Of a stretch of DNA of 64,000 bases, positions 47,508 to 59,366 are shown piece after piece (the stretch's first letter is position 1; each line of letters begins with the position of its first letter). The translations under genes were made by a program, and so were the position numbers. The DNA is from Apium graveolens (Eukaryota; Streptophyta; Magnoliopsida; Apiales; Apiaceae). Location: contig NW_027417518.1 of NCBI RefSeq assembly GCF_009905375.1, forward strand, positions 62,001 to 126,000, written 5' to 3'. The notes under the pieces were generated by a model. That model ran no database searches. It saw only the letters and a program-made list of their open reading frames with translations, and was not told the DNA's origin.

Positions 47508-48497
47508 GATGCCGCTTCCAGAAACTTGAAGTGCCTTGCATAGAGGAATTTGGTCCATAATGGGCAAATAAGCATATTATTCCGCAGGTTTGTCTTGTGT
47601 ATTTAAACTTCACTGCTTAGACCTTTTCATAAGATATTTTGCCAAACTTTATGATTTCCTTTAAATTAATTCAAGTCCATGAGGTCGGCCATTATTTTTC
47701 CTATCACTATTGTGATGATAATTCTTATTGCTTACCTATTATTAAAAGTTTCTTCCCTGTAAAGCAACCATCTGTTTGTGTTAATGAAATGAAAATATCA
47801 GGTTGCTAAAAAGATCCCACAAAGTTTACATAATTATTACATACAATGTTTGAATTGGTTACCCCTGACATGTTTGATTCTTCTTTATTTATCATCACTA
47901 GTACAAAAACTACCATATGCGTCACCATATTTGTGTCTGTTGTAAATAAAACAAACATATAAAATATCTAATATGGCTATTTAAACCTAACCTGACGTAT
48001 ATGTGAGTTAATGATATATTTTTGCGTCTGTCTTTCCACTCCAGACACATAAGACAATGATATATGCCTGTTAATTATCATATACGTCTCTTCAACCAAT
48101 ATCAGTCGCTTAAAAAGTAAGTAAATTAAAAATTATGGAGTATTTCCTAATTTTCCTTCTTAAACCGCCGACCCCCAATTTAAACAATGTTACTTCAAAC
48201 CTTCTGAATAAATTCATCCCTAATTATAGAAGTTGCAATTATGCCCATCTACCAGCCTGGATTAAGTCGTAATCTGCATCTTCATCTACAAGTTGAAACC
48301 CCAATTCACCCTAATCTTCATTTTGCTAATCTCCGTATTAGTTAGATTTTGCAACCCCTAATTTACCATCTACACCAATTCACAGGTAACAATTATTTTT
48401 GTATCTAGAGTATACTTGCATAGTACCTCTCTTAATGGGGCAACATATGAAAAGACCTCATTTTCCGTGTTTATGTCTATAATTTCTATGTTTATAT

Positions 48498-48792
48498 TGT
48501 TGGGCTTTGCTGGGCTTAGTAATCTAAACGTAGTCCAAGTCCATTTGTTACTCTGAATAATAGCGAGTGTATCGCTAGGAGAATAAGTCTTTGAGTAGTG
48601 GTAGTTTGGTGGAGTCTAGTGGAGGAAAAATAGCTTTGCAGTTCCTTGTTAGTAGGAGTCTCAGATAGTCGTTTATTTTCAATATATGTAAGTTGTAAGT
48701 ACTTTCAATTTAATAGTAACAAGTTTCCAGTTTATCCATTTCAGTAATCAAAGTGTGTGTCTGTTATTTGTTTTAAAGCGTATATGGAATCA
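48498..48792 (+). repeat. Copia 5' LTR
   Basis: TGTTGGGCTTTGCTGGG...GGAATCA, 295 bp. It is followed by a primer site TTTAGTATCAGAGCTT (48793-48808), close to the tRNA-Met complement GGTATCAGAGC. Confidence 0.9.
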
Positions 48793-48843
48793 TTTAGTAT
48801 CAGAGCTTTCAGTTTCAAAAATCTTCATCACAGTCGATCAACA

Positions 48844-49690
48844 ATGGAACCCAGTAAAACCAAAGACGCCTCATTTAGTTTGAGCTACCCAATGCTCTCA
48901 AAAATTAACTATACAGCCTGGGCATGGAAAATGACTGTGTTTATACAAGCACAGGGAGTATGGGAAGCCATTGTCCCGAAGGACCACAAGGCTGCTGTTG
49001 AAGATAAGATGGACAAGAGAGCTATAGCTATAATCTATCAGGGTATACCTGAAGACCTCCTGTTGTCCCTGGCCACAAAGAAAACCTCCAAAGAAACATG
49101 GGAGGCCATTAAGACGCTGTGTTTAGGAGATGACAAGGTCAAGAAGGCACGAGCTTAGATGATTAAAGCAGAATTTGAATCAATTATGATGAAAGAAACA
49201 GACAAGTTGGATGATTTCTGTATGAGGTTGAGCAACCTGGTGACGAATATGTGTGAATTGGGCGAGACGGTGGAGGAAACGTACATAGTCAAAAAGCTGT
49301 TAAGAGCTGTACCTACAAAATTCTTGCAAATTACTTCGGCAATAGAACAGTTTGGTGATCTGGAAGCCATATCGGTAGAAGAGATCGTGGGGTCTCTCAA
49401 AGCACGTGAAGAACGACTCAAGGGACCAGATGACAACAATCTTAACCAATAACTCCTGTTAACCGAGGAAGAATGGGCTAAACGGGAAGGAAATGAAAAG
49501 AAATTATTGCTCACTAGAGATGAATGGCTGAAGAGAACGAATAAGAATGGAGGTAATGAGAATCGCAGCAGAGAAAGTTGAGGTGTTCGCGATAGAAGCA
49601 GAGTTCGATGCTTCAACTGCCTTAATCTCGGTCATTTATGTTGCAGAATACAGAAAACCCAAAAGAGATAGAGAACAAAAGGGAGAGGCC
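48844..49690 (+). pseudogene. Copia gag
   Basis: ATG at 48844 (MEPSKTKDASFSLSYPML). Contains WAWKMTVFIQAQGVWEAIVP and IAIIYQGIPEDLLLSL. A single TAG at 49156-49158 interrupts a frame that otherwise continues to 49452 (LDDFCMRLSNLVTNMCELGE, VPTKFLQITSAIEQFG). The zinc knuckle CFNCLNLGHL is broken by a one-base shift near 49625-49640. Confidence 0.88.
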
Positions 49691-50458
49691 AATTTAGCAC
49701 AAATAAATGATGACAAGCCAGCCTTACTAGTAGCAGAGTTTGAGCAGAATACGAGGGGGATAGTGATGCTGCATGCTAGCGACTCACGAGCTGTGACTAA
49801 TGTGGGTAAGGAAATTGAGGACAAGATAGAAGCGAATATGTGGTATTTGGACAACGGTGCCAGCAATCACATGACTGGACACCGCGAAAAATTTGCAGAA
49901 TTAGATGAGGGAGTTACTGGCCAAGTTAAATTCGGAGAAGGTTTCTTGGTGCACATAAAGGGGGTAGGATCGATAAAGATACATTGCAAAAACGGTGAAG
50001 AGAAGGCACTCAAGAATGTGTATTTTATTCCCACCCTTTGAAGCAATATAATCAGCCTGGGCCAGCTATCTGAGAAAGGCAACAAGGTGGTTCTGAATGG
50101 TGATCAGCTGTGAGTATATGACATAAAACACAGACTCCTAATGAAGGTACAACGTTCCTCGAACAGACTATACAAAATTCATATCTCAGAAATAAAGGAG
50201 GAAGCATGGTTACTCACCAGCGGGGAAGAAAGTGCACAATTGTGGCATCTTCATTTTGGTCGCGTCAACTATCAGGCAACGGTAGACCTTTTAAAAAAAC
50301 ATATGGTTAATGGATTTCCTGTGCTGAAAATATCAAAGGAACTGTGCAATGGTTGTCTCCTCTCCAAACAAACACGTAAGCCTTTCCCATCTGAATCCAA
50401 TTTCTCTGCACAAGTTCCTTTAGAATTAATACATGGAGATATTTTCTATTGCTCGTAG
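49691..50458 (+). pseudogene. Copia protease and pre-integrase region
   Basis: The protease motif WYLDNGASNHMTG is intact, in the form common in plant copia elements. It is followed by GQVKFGEGFLVHIKGVGSIK. The pre-integrase domain has LWHLHFGRVNYQATVDLLKK and CNGCLLSKQTRKPFPSES, with its Cys pair. A stop lies near 50039-50041 and another near 50111-50113. Confidence 0.85.
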
Positions 50459-51180
50459 ATGATTTTACTCGCATGATGTGGGTCTAGATGATGAAAACCA
50501 AGGACGAGGCACTTACTGTGTTCAAAACATTCAAAGTCTCAGTCGAGAAAACTACATTCCCAGGAATAAAAGTACTTCGAACTGACTGAGGAGGGGAATT
50601 CTGTTCAGGAGCTTTCACTAAATTCTGTGAAGAGGCAGGGATTACACGCCACTATACCGCACCGTACTCTCCGCAATAAAACGGAGTTGTTGAGAGACGT
50701 AACAGGACAGTTGCTATGGCCCGGAGCATGTTGATTGAGATGAAAGTCCCATCATTCATGTGGGGAGAGGCTATACGCCATGCAGTTTATGTGTTAAATC
50801 GACTACCCACTAGAAGCTTGATAGGGAAGACACCATATGAGGCCTGGTTTAAGAAGAAACCATTTGTTGACTACTTACGTGTTTTTGGTTGTGTTGCTCA
50901 TGTAAGAATACCCAGCATACAGGTTACAAAATTGGATGATAGAAGTAAACCAATGGTACACCTCGGGAGAGAACCTGGCACAAAGGCGTACCGCCTTTAT
51001 GATCCCTCTACAGGAAAAATCAATGTATGTCGTGATGTTGTTTTCGATGAAACTGGGATGGCAATGGGGTGAACCGATATCAGCAGGCGCTGTGTATAGC
51101 ACCGATATGTTTACGTTGATAGACACACACCAAATAGACCAAATTGACAAGGATGTTATTGACAGTGAAGCTTCTTAAGA
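50459..51180 (+). pseudogene. Copia integrase
   Basis: Integrase core with LRTD-stop-GGEF (second catalytic Asp beside a TGA near 50587-50589), RHYTAPYSPQ-stop-NGVVERRNRT (catalytic Glu), and the downstream PSFMWGEAIRHAVYVLNRLP and VFGCVAHVRIP motifs. The first catalytic Asp lies in HGDIFYCS near 50440. Stops at 50456-50458 and others break the frame. Confidence 0.87.
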
Positions 51181-51214
51181 CACCACCAACACACTATTTG
51201 GTGGCAATACACCC

Positions 51215-52293
51215 GTGTCACCAAACTCTGGTTTCTCAGGCAATACAACAACACCCAGCTCAGAGAGCACCGGCTCCAATACCAGCAATGTCATTTCTGT
51301 TACCAGTACTGAAAGTACTACACCCCTGAGATACAGATCACTATGCGATGTGTATGACAACACCGAAATAGTAGAGCTGGTAGACGAGTTGTTACTGATG
51401 GGAGTTGACGATCCAGTTACATATGAACAAGCAGTTAAAGAAAAACTATGGAGAGACGCAATGCAAACTGAAATTGCATCCATCGAGAAAAACGACACCT
51501 GGGTATTAACAGACCTGCCACAGGGCCACAATGCCATTGATTTGAAATGGATCTTTAAGCTCAAGAAGGACACTAACGGGAAGGTCATCAAACACAAGGC
51601 TCGTTTAGTTGCAAAGGGCTATGTTCAGAAATACGACATTGATTATGAAGAGGTCTTTGCCCCAATAACAAGAATGGAAACCGTGCGTTTAATCCTTGCT
51701 TTGGCAGCCAAATGCAACTGGGAAGTCCACCACCTCGACGTTAAGTCTGCGTTTTTGAATGGGGAGATGTTTCACAACCTCGTGGATTTGTGAAAGCTGG
51801 GCAAGAACAAAAGGTATATAGGCTACTCAAAGCACTGTACGGGCTTCGCCAAGCCCCTCGAGCATGGTATGCACAGCTAAATAAATGTCTGCAATGCTAG
51901 GGTTTTCTTAAATGTCCTTTCAAGCACGCTGTGTATACTCGAAAGGAAGGGAGAGATTCTCTGATAATTGGAATATACGTAGATGATATTCTAATTACTG
52001 GAACCAGGGTTGCAAGCATTATACGGTTTAAGGATCAAATGAGTAAGGAGTTCGACATGACAGACTTGGGAAGACTCTCATACTACCTCGGGCTAGAAGT
52101 GGAATAAGGCCAGGGTTGCATTGAGATCAAACAGATAGCATATGCGAGGAAGTTGCTCGAAAAATCTGGTATGCAAGATTTTAATGCAGTAAATTATCCA
52201 ATGGAGTATAAACTTTAGCTGACTAAGGATGAAGATGGTGAACCAGTAAACCCAATGTAGTTTAAGTCCATCGTTAGGGGTCTACGATATTTC
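51215..52293 (+). pseudogene. Copia reverse transcriptase
   Basis: Readable motifs are LWRDAMQTEIASIEKNDTWV, KWIFKLKKDTNGKVIKHKAR, LVAKGYVQKYDIDYEEVFAP and HHLDVKSAFLNGE. After a frameshift near 51775 come LKALYGLRQAPRAWYAQLN and the catalytic box YVDD at 51976-51987, which is intact. Further stops lie near 51897, 52105 and 52216. Confidence 0.9.
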
Positions 52294-52686
52294 GTGAACA
52301 CCCGGCCAGACATTGCTTACTCAGTTGGCGTGATCAGCAGGTTCATGGAGCGTCCAACAGTGACACACCTCACTGCAGCGAAGAGGATTTTACGGTATGT
52401 AAAGGGAACTTTAAACTTTGGCTTGATATATACTAAGGGTCAAGGTAACTACCTACTATCAGGCTTTTCCGATAGTGACTTGGCTGGTAATGTGGATGAT
52501 CGGAAGAGCACCGGAGGAGTGGCATTTAATTTGGATGAGAGTTTTATTACTTGGATTTCTCAGAAGCAACGCTGTGTCGCTCTGTCATCTTGTGAGGCGG
52601 AATTTATGGCCGCAACAGCTGCAACATGCCATGGAATATGGATGCAGAGACATTCTCAGAAAGATGTTATCTGCTGTGAAGTTTAA
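52294..52686 (+). pseudogene. Copia RNase H
   Basis: 130 open residues: NTRPDIAYSVGVISRFMERP, KRILRYVKGTLNFGL, SGFSDSDLAGNVDDRKSTGG, and ALSSCEAEFMAATAATCHGI. The acidic residues of the RNase H fold (Asp in SDSD, Glu in CEAEF) are present. The C-terminal end is lost by frameshift; family-like residues continue in another frame to about 52760. Confidence 0.88.
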
Positions 52687-52763
52687 AAAGATGAGGAAGC
52701 TACTTGGTGTCAAAGAAGTTGCAGGTGTTGAGCTGAAGCAGAACGAGAAGGAATACGTTTAGA

Positions 52764-52776
52764 TTAAGGGAGAGTA
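52764..52776 (+). other. Copia polypurine tract
   Basis: ATTAAGGGAGAGTA directly before the 3' LTR; the AGGGAGAGTATGTTGGG arrangement is common in plant copia elements. Confidence 0.65.
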
Positions 52777-53063
52777 TGTTGGGATTTGCTGGGCTTAGTA
52801 ATCTAAACGTAGTCCAAGTCCATTTGTTACTCTGAATAATAGCGAGTATATCGCTGGGAGAATAAGTCTTTGAGTAGTGGTAGTTTGTTGGAGTCTAGTG
52901 GAGGAAAAAATAGCTTTGCAGTTCCTTGTTAGTAGATAGTCATTTATTTTCAATATATATAAGCTGTAAGTACTTTCAATTTAATAGTAACAAGTTTCCA
53001 GTTTATCCATTTCAATAATCAAAGGGTGTGTCTGTTATTTGTTTTAAAGCCTATATTGCATCA
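52777..53063 (+). repeat. Copia 3' LTR
   Basis: 287 bp partner of 48498-48792, ending GCATCA, followed by TATAT. Confidence 0.92.
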
Positions 53064-53068
53064 TATAT

Positions 53069-54465
53069 ATATACCTCAATTGATAGTATTGGTATATGTG
53101 TGTGTATATATGACATGAATAAATCTTAGTACAATAAAAATTGAGGAAATGAAAAGAAAATATTGGGTTGTGTTTTGAATATCCTGTTGTAGTCTAACAG
53201 TTGCTTTAAAGAGTCTACAACCTTAGAGTTAGTTCTTTGTATAAGTTCTTAGAATTTTGGGTGCCTCTATGAATAAAATGGCGATTCTTTTAGTTTGCAT
53301 ATGTTATTTCACACATCATGTGTAGGATTTTGTTGAGTCATAATGTCCTATTATCTAATTTTTTTTTATTTATACAAATGTCAACTCATATGTATATATA
53401 TATATTTTGATACAGAGGGGTGATTTGTTATACGTATGTATTGTTTATCTTTTCAGCTATATAAATTGAAGTTTCTGGGTTTTTGATTTATTACCTAAGT
53501 GTAGCCTTGTGATAAAATAAATATTCTTTGTTTAATTAAAGCTCTAGTCCTAGGAAGACACCGTATGCATACTATTAAGTCCATGAAGCAGTGCTATATT
53601 TGGAACTAGTTATCAGTTCGAATATGAATGTACATGGTTGGCTTTGCATTGAAGTTCTTTGAATCATTGATTATGTATTTTTCTTGTGGAAACACTAACA
53701 TTAAATTTTAAGTTATCACCTTTCCACAATGTATACAAACTTAATTTGTTAATAAAATCATAATTTCTATAAAGATTATGTACTCATCCTGGAAAAGTAA
53801 TGACAGTACGGTTATTTTTTCGGTACATAACCCACCTTTCTGCAAACGTAAAAGGAATTATTTGCCCCATCCACCATCTTTATTTACTCCAGAAAAGTAA
53901 TTTTCATTAAAATTAGCTCCATACACCCAAAAGGTGGCACTGGGGATAATAGTTAATGCAAGTTTACTACATGTTTTTAAAAGTTTTTAGAGCAGTCCTG
54001 AAATTCCTTGCAAGTAATTTAAAGCTTCTAGGCTCATGTGTGATCTTAATAGATAGACAAAACCAAATAGAATGTTGCGACCAGTCTAGGTCATGAGGAA
54101 AATTAGAGGAGTTAGAAATACCCTTATGTATCATACAAGCTGAATAACTAATGTTATTATGTTAATATGAATATAATGTAAGATACATTGCTTAAATATT
54201 CATGTATCACTTTTAAGCATTCAATGTTTCTTTTTGTTTACTTCCAAAACCAAAGTTGTAATGCCTGTTTAGAGCTATTCTCCTTGTGATTAATGTTTAC
54301 GTTAAATGTCTTATAATCTCATCTATGTTTCATTAATTTATGTGAGCAGTTTGTTTCTCTGGCTGAACACAACAGAGGATCATATGAACTTTGGCTTATG
54401 TACATTAATAGTCGTGAGCAGCTTGAGGAATATTGATTAAGCAGTTTCTTTCACTTGTAGAAGCT
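53069..54465. other. CACTA interior, no gene seen
   Basis: AT-rich interior of the CACTA element at 47896. A stretch at 53825-53880 is repeated in diverged form at 55398-55455, just beyond the copia fragment. No coding family recognised. Confidence 0.5.
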
Positions 54466-55398
54466 GATGAAGATGTTCTTTTGGTTCAAGAAGATAAAGG
54501 ATCAAAAGAAGGATGGGTGCTTGACTCGAGATGTTCTCATCACATATGTGGTAGGAGGGAGTGGTTCTCGTCCTATAAAAAGTGTGAGGGAAACATTGTA
54601 ACTTTACCGAATGGTAAAACGGTAAAGGTTGCTGACATTGGTGAGCTAACAATGAAACATCATAACGGTCGTGTTCAGAAGTTAACTCAAGTAAGATACA
54701 TACCGGAGTTAAATCGAAATTTGATTTCGTTGGGTAAATAAGTTGATTTGGGATATACTGTTATGATAAAGAATAATATGTTGAAAGTCACTAAAGGAGA
54801 TTTAGAGATACTCAAAGGTTGAAAAGATAAGAAAAATCTTTTTGTACTAGAAGGAGGGGTTATTGTTCGAGGGGAGGTATTGGGCGATCGACGTAGATGG
54901 CTTGATGGTGACCGTTAATTCGGTTGTGCATGAAATCATATTTGATTGAAGGGGAGGATTGTTGGGGTTAAACTTAATAGGTAGTATGGTCTTGGTGATA
55001 GAAAATATAATTGAATTGGGTAATAATTATATGGGTAAATAATTATTATCATAATTGAGTTGGGTAATAATTGTATGTGTTGACAATTATTATTATAATG
55101 GGAATGGGTAATAATTGTATGGGTAGACAATTATTATTGTAATCAGATTATGTATGTCTTGTTGGTTAAGTTTGTGATGGCTATATATACAGAGTCATGT
55201 TATTGTTTTGATGTATGCTTGAGTATTGTTTGACTTAAGTATCGCTTGAGTGAATACCGTGTGGTGAGATTGATTGTATTATTGATAATTGTTTTGATTA
55301 ATAATACAAGTTGGGATGTGGGTTTTTCCGCGTCATATATTAAGTGTGTGTTTTGCATTGTTTGTTTGGTTCTATACTTGTGTGTGTTCCCCCTAACA
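54466..55398 (+). mobile_element. Fragment of another copia element (protease to 3' LTR)
   Basis: Starts abruptly with protease-type coding: VLLVQEDKGSKEGWVLDSRC, HHICGRREWFSSYKKCEGNI, then VRYIPELNRNLISLGK and KKNLFVLEGG. This family differs from the other copias (HHICG motif). The usual DSGCS reads DSRCS. Integrase, reverse transcriptase and RNase H are absent. The purine tract GAAGGGGAGGAT lies before an LTR at 54960-55398. The left junction follows TTCTTTCACTTGTAG, which looks like a splice acceptor. Confidence 0.75.
54960..55398 (+). repeat. 3' LTR of the copia fragment
   Basis: 439 bp, TGTTGGGGTTAAAC...TTCCCCCTAACA, with inverted TGTTGGGG/CCCCTAACA ends. It contains three imperfect GGGTAATAATTGTATG(G/T)G(T) units and a TATATATAC TATA-like motif near 55182. 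No matching 5' LTR was found. Confidence 0.8.
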
Positions 55399-55459
55399 CA
55401 TAACCCATCTTTCTGCGAATGTAAAAGTAATTACTTGTCCCCATCTACCATCTAGCCGT

Positions 55460-56070
55460 ACTATCTCACAATGCATCTCCTCACAAAGATGAAATATTCT
55501 AGAAAATGAACCCTGGATTTTTTCAACCAATGATTAATACACTAAGCATCTCCAGGAAAGTTGGCAGGCAGGAATTATGTGAACTCTTTCCTTGTTAAAT
55601 ATTTTTTAACTATTATAATGAGTTTGAATTTAGCATATAAATTATTCTGTGCAACATTAAAGAAGCAATTAGTTGCTATAAAAATTTAATTTGGGTGCAC
55701 TAAATAAAGTTCTATATTTTAGAAGATTTAAAGGTATGCATTTTATTTTCATAAATTTAAATGATTTTATTTATTGTCTTTCATTTATGATTAAAATTAT
55801 TGTACTACTTTTTTCTAGTCCAGTTGTACATGTAAAATGATAGCCAAATGTCACATATCTTTTCTAGATACTACCGAACTCCAACCTTAAATTAAGTGCA
55901 ATATAGTACATTACAACCATAGACATCTATTCATTTGTGTATGTTTTAGCTAGATTGTGTCTTGTAAACAGATATATTTAGCTTAATAAAATAAATCTTG
56001 TCTTTTCCGTTCTTGGAACGTTATAGTTTATATCTTTTTCTAAACACTTTTTTAATGACATGTAAAAGAA
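55460..56070. other. CACTA interior, no gene seen
   Basis: AT-rich; no supported coding or RNA feature. Sub-terminal ACGTCTG motifs begin at about 56075. Confidence 0.5.
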
Positions 56071-56337
56071 ACATTTTACGTCCATTCTTTAGCTTTATAC
56101 GTCTGTTATGAGCAGCTGTAAAAAACTTTTTACGTCTGTTGAAAAAAACAAATGCAAAAGTTCATATTTTATGTGGATGTTTTATGTTATACGCCTATGT
56201 TCCTCACAGACGCAATAATGTTGCCCAACAACAACATATACTCTTTAACTATACAACTCCTCTCTGCGCGTCAGTTGAGAACAAACGCAAATAAATTATT
56301 TCAACAGACGCATATGACAGTTTTTGTACTAGTGCAT

Positions 56338-56970
56338 ATTTTGTGATTATTTTCTAGTTTTATCAAGTTCTACTATATATATTTGTGTGTGTATATATAT
56401 ATGCTGATATGATATAGTAAATAATTTTTAGTATTGACTTGATAAAGTATTTTCGGTCTTGCACATATACTTGCATTATCATTGTTTTTATAGCTACATT
56501 ACACAACGGTTCATTAGATATTAGTTTAGTTTAAATTTGTTTTGTGTTCTTTTTAAGGTTTATTATTTTGAGCAATTTTTTTTACTGTTAGCCAACAATA
56601 TAAACGGCTTTGCAATTACTCCTATTATGCAAATGATGCAATTTATAATTAATTTTTTTTGTAATTTGTTAAAAGTTTGTGTTGTTTGTTATATAATATG
56701 TTTTAATGCAAGGTATTGGAATCAATAATGTGACATTGAACCATAATAATTTTCAAAGCAATAAAGATGAAGACGAAGGTGAAGATGCCGGTCAGTATGT
56801 TTATTTTTCTACAGACCAAAAATCTAGTGTCATCTAGTAGCTAATCCTTTGGGATACAACAACTAATGTCTAGCACCTTACTTTTTAAAATTAAAAGTCA
56901 ATTCATATTGTGGATATATTGGTCTCCTCTAGAGGCTCTGTAATTATTTCGCAAATAATAGTCACATTTT
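56338..56970 (+). other. Outer CACTA interior with one exon-like block
   Basis: A possible exon at about 56713-56780 follows a TTTTAATGCAAG acceptor and encodes an acidic peptide (NNFQSNKDEDEGEDAG). I cannot assign it. The rest is AT-rich. Confidence 0.3.
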
Positions 56971-57414
56971 CTTGTTCTTTTTGACCAAAATCAGTCATTT
57001 TTACTAATTTGACCAACTCAAATGTGGTCATATTTATAAATTTGACTATATACTAAACCAATCAAATTTATAAAAATAACTGATAATGTGTCGGTCAAAT
57101 TTATAAATTCGACTGTCGTCTGTCATATTTATTTATAAGAGCGAGAAATTCAAATTTTATCAAAAATTTAAAGTCAAAAGTAAAAATTTTAAATGACCAT
57201 TTTTCGTCAATTTTAGTCTGTCAATTTTAATCGTTCAAAAATAAACGGTCAAATTTAATCGGTGTTAAATATGACCGATTTTGCTAAATTTGACCAGGCT
57301 AAAAAAGACTGACATAATGTGGTCATATTTAATCAAATATGACCGCGCATTCATATTTGGTTAAATATGACTCAAATTTTTCGGTCATATTTAGCCTTTT
57401 TTCTTGTAGTGTCT

Positions 57415-58367
57415 TGTATTCAAACTCAAACTCTTCCAAAGATATATAATAGACCAACATAATTATATAATTACAATGACATTTTATGCATGTGAAATGT
57501 CATATTCTCGCTGTTGGTTATGAAATTTAGAAAAAAGTTACCATTAGAAATTCACCACTAACTTCCTAACCACAATACCACCGTACCACTTCATACACCA
57601 CATGTGAAATGACATATTTGTTTAGTGTTTGTTATAATCAAAATTAATTTATTGATAGGTATCATCCAAGCCAAACCACATGTTATTGATTGATTATTAC
57701 TTTAAATTTTTTTAATCTTAACATTTGTTAAACAAAATATTATTAGATATTATAAGTATTATTTAATCGATTCAGACAAATCATTTTTTAAATAAATTAT
57801 ATCCATTCACTATAATTGAAAAATTTAAAGAATATTAGTCCATTTTCATCGGTATCCTTGAAAATAACTATTAGATCAAATCTTGAAAGCAATATAGTCC
57901 CATGATGGTATAAATTAACCCATATACTAATAAAACTTAACTCATGTATTAATAATGATGTGATTATTTTCCTCCGATTAGAATTTCGGTATTAAATCCT
58001 CTAAAACAAATAATTTTTATATGTTTTAATCATCAACTTAATATGTGTGTGGTATGAGAATAAAATTTGGCATATTCATTTTTATGTGGTATTCTGTTTA
58101 TTAGCTATTTCCATTATTATAACTTACATGATAACAATTTTTTTCATATTTTTCTTTTTCATATTTATTAATTCAGTTACTTAAATATTATAATTCCACT
58201 TACTATAAAATGAAGGATAGTTACAATAAAACAAATCTGAACACTTGCTAGAATTTTATAGTTCTCGACAATATCCAAACAAATAATTTTTTTAGAAACT
58301 AATGGCTTATCTAAAGAACATTCCCACTTTCATCTAGCTAGGGATTTCACTGCAGAAATAATATTGT
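57415..58367. other. AT-rich intergenic, no gene seen
   Basis: Spacer between the large CACTA element and the second duplicated segment. No supported feature. Confidence 0.5.
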
Positions 58368-58620
58368 TGTTGTGTCCAACCATGCCCATCCTCGATACTA
58401 TCCGTGACTTCCAACTTAAATCCTGCAAATCATGCATTCAAACTTTATTTGAGTAAATAATTATCTCTTAATCAATTAAATGGAGCACATTATTGTGACC
58501 AAGACATATCCTTAAAGGGAGACAAGACTTGATTTACCAGTAGTCTTTGCATGCTTAGTAGTCTTTGCATGCTTAATATTACTATACGATCATTTACTTG
58601 GACTTCAGAATGGGTATTAT

Positions 58621-59366
58621 TACCATTGCATGAAGAAGGCCTTTCCCCTGTTTGTTGCAGAGTTTGAGTTCCGATACCTTTTCTACAATTCTTTCATTGG
58701 ACGGGATTTTTTGTACTCTCTTTCGTGGTCACTGTCAATGACATCAGTGAACACATTCAAAGCTTTATCACCCTCTTCTACAACAGCATCAGTTTCGAAA
58801 CCTGGCATGATTAATTGTTGGTAGTTAAAAAGTATTGTATTTTAACTACAACTATCTTTACAACATGTTCTATGCACAGGTGTTCATTATATTTTTATAT
58901 TATTTAAAATTACAATAATTTTTTTTGGATCAATACCTTATTCGTACATTTATAAATACAAATATATATATTTGTTGTTGACAGGATACAAACATGAATC
59001 TTATTCGGTAGTGTATAAGTAATAATATAAATATTTCTTGCGGATGGGTTAGAACCTCAGAGATTTAGTTGTATATAAATAATAATATAAATATTTGTTG
59101 GGTTCAAACATGAGAGCTTGATTACTGTATATATTTTTTTAATATTTGAATCTAACCGTATTAGTCATTGATTAAAAAGATTGGACTGTCATAAAATTTT
59201 CTGTGACACCTTTTTCAGCAGGTGCCTTATTCTCCACCCGTAACAATTCTTTCAATGGACGGGTTTTTTTGTACTTTTTTTCGTCGTCACTGTCAATGAC
59301 ATCAGTGAACACATTCAAAGCTTTATCCCCCTCTTTTACAACAGCATCAGTTCCAATACCTGGCAT
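58621..59366 (-). pseudogene. Exon-like block duplicated in tandem in copy B
   Basis: The block that occurs once at 419-638 in copy A occurs twice here, at about 58621-58812 and 59205-59366. Both encode the NVFTDVIDSD motif and share the GGCATGATTAATTG/GGCATAATTAATTG edge. Each carries private changes: the first has a frame-altering indel after VIDSD, the second reads VIDSDDEKKYKKTRPLKE. Confidence 0.4.

Larger units (their letters stand above)
48498..53063 (+). mobile_element. Complete Ty1/copia element, decayed coding
   Basis: 4566 bp with LTRs 48498-48792 and 52777-53063 and TATAT duplications on both sides (48493-48497 and 53064-53068). Domain order is gag, protease, integrase, reverse transcriptase, RNase H, as in copia. 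About a dozen substitutions plus a 9-bp and a 1-bp indel separate the LTRs by eye, so this is one of the younger insertions in the window. Scattered stops and at least two frameshifts prevent a full polyprotein. Confidence 0.95.
47896..56334. mobile_element. Second CACTA element nested in the first
   Basis: Left end CACTAGTACAAAAACTACCA; the right end read on the other strand is CACTAGTACAAAAACTGTCA. CAT duplications flank it at 47893-47895 and 56335-56337. Sub-terminal motifs are built on GCGTCTG/ACGTCT (47930-48115 and 56075-56320). Its 8.4 kb includes a complete copia element (48498-53063). No transposase is seen, so it is non-autonomous. Confidence 0.9.
42158..57411. mobile_element. Large CACTA element with nested insertions
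   Basis: Left end CACTACAAGAAAAAAGGGTA and, on the other strand, right end CACTACAAGAAAAAAGGCTA. TCT duplications flank it at 42155-42157 and 57412-57414. Sub-terminal TTTGACC/GGTCATATTT motifs fill 42175-42560 and 56975-57400. The 15.3 kb span includes another CACTA element (47896-56334), a copia element within that, a lone CACTA end at 43045, a minisatellite block and a coatomer beta' gene fragment. No transposase gene of its own is recognisable. Confidence 0.92.

Noticed and set aside
51175..51597. 140-residue minus-strand frame
   Set aside because: It is antisense to the copia region leading into the reverse transcriptase, with low-complexity Ser/Val content and no family features.
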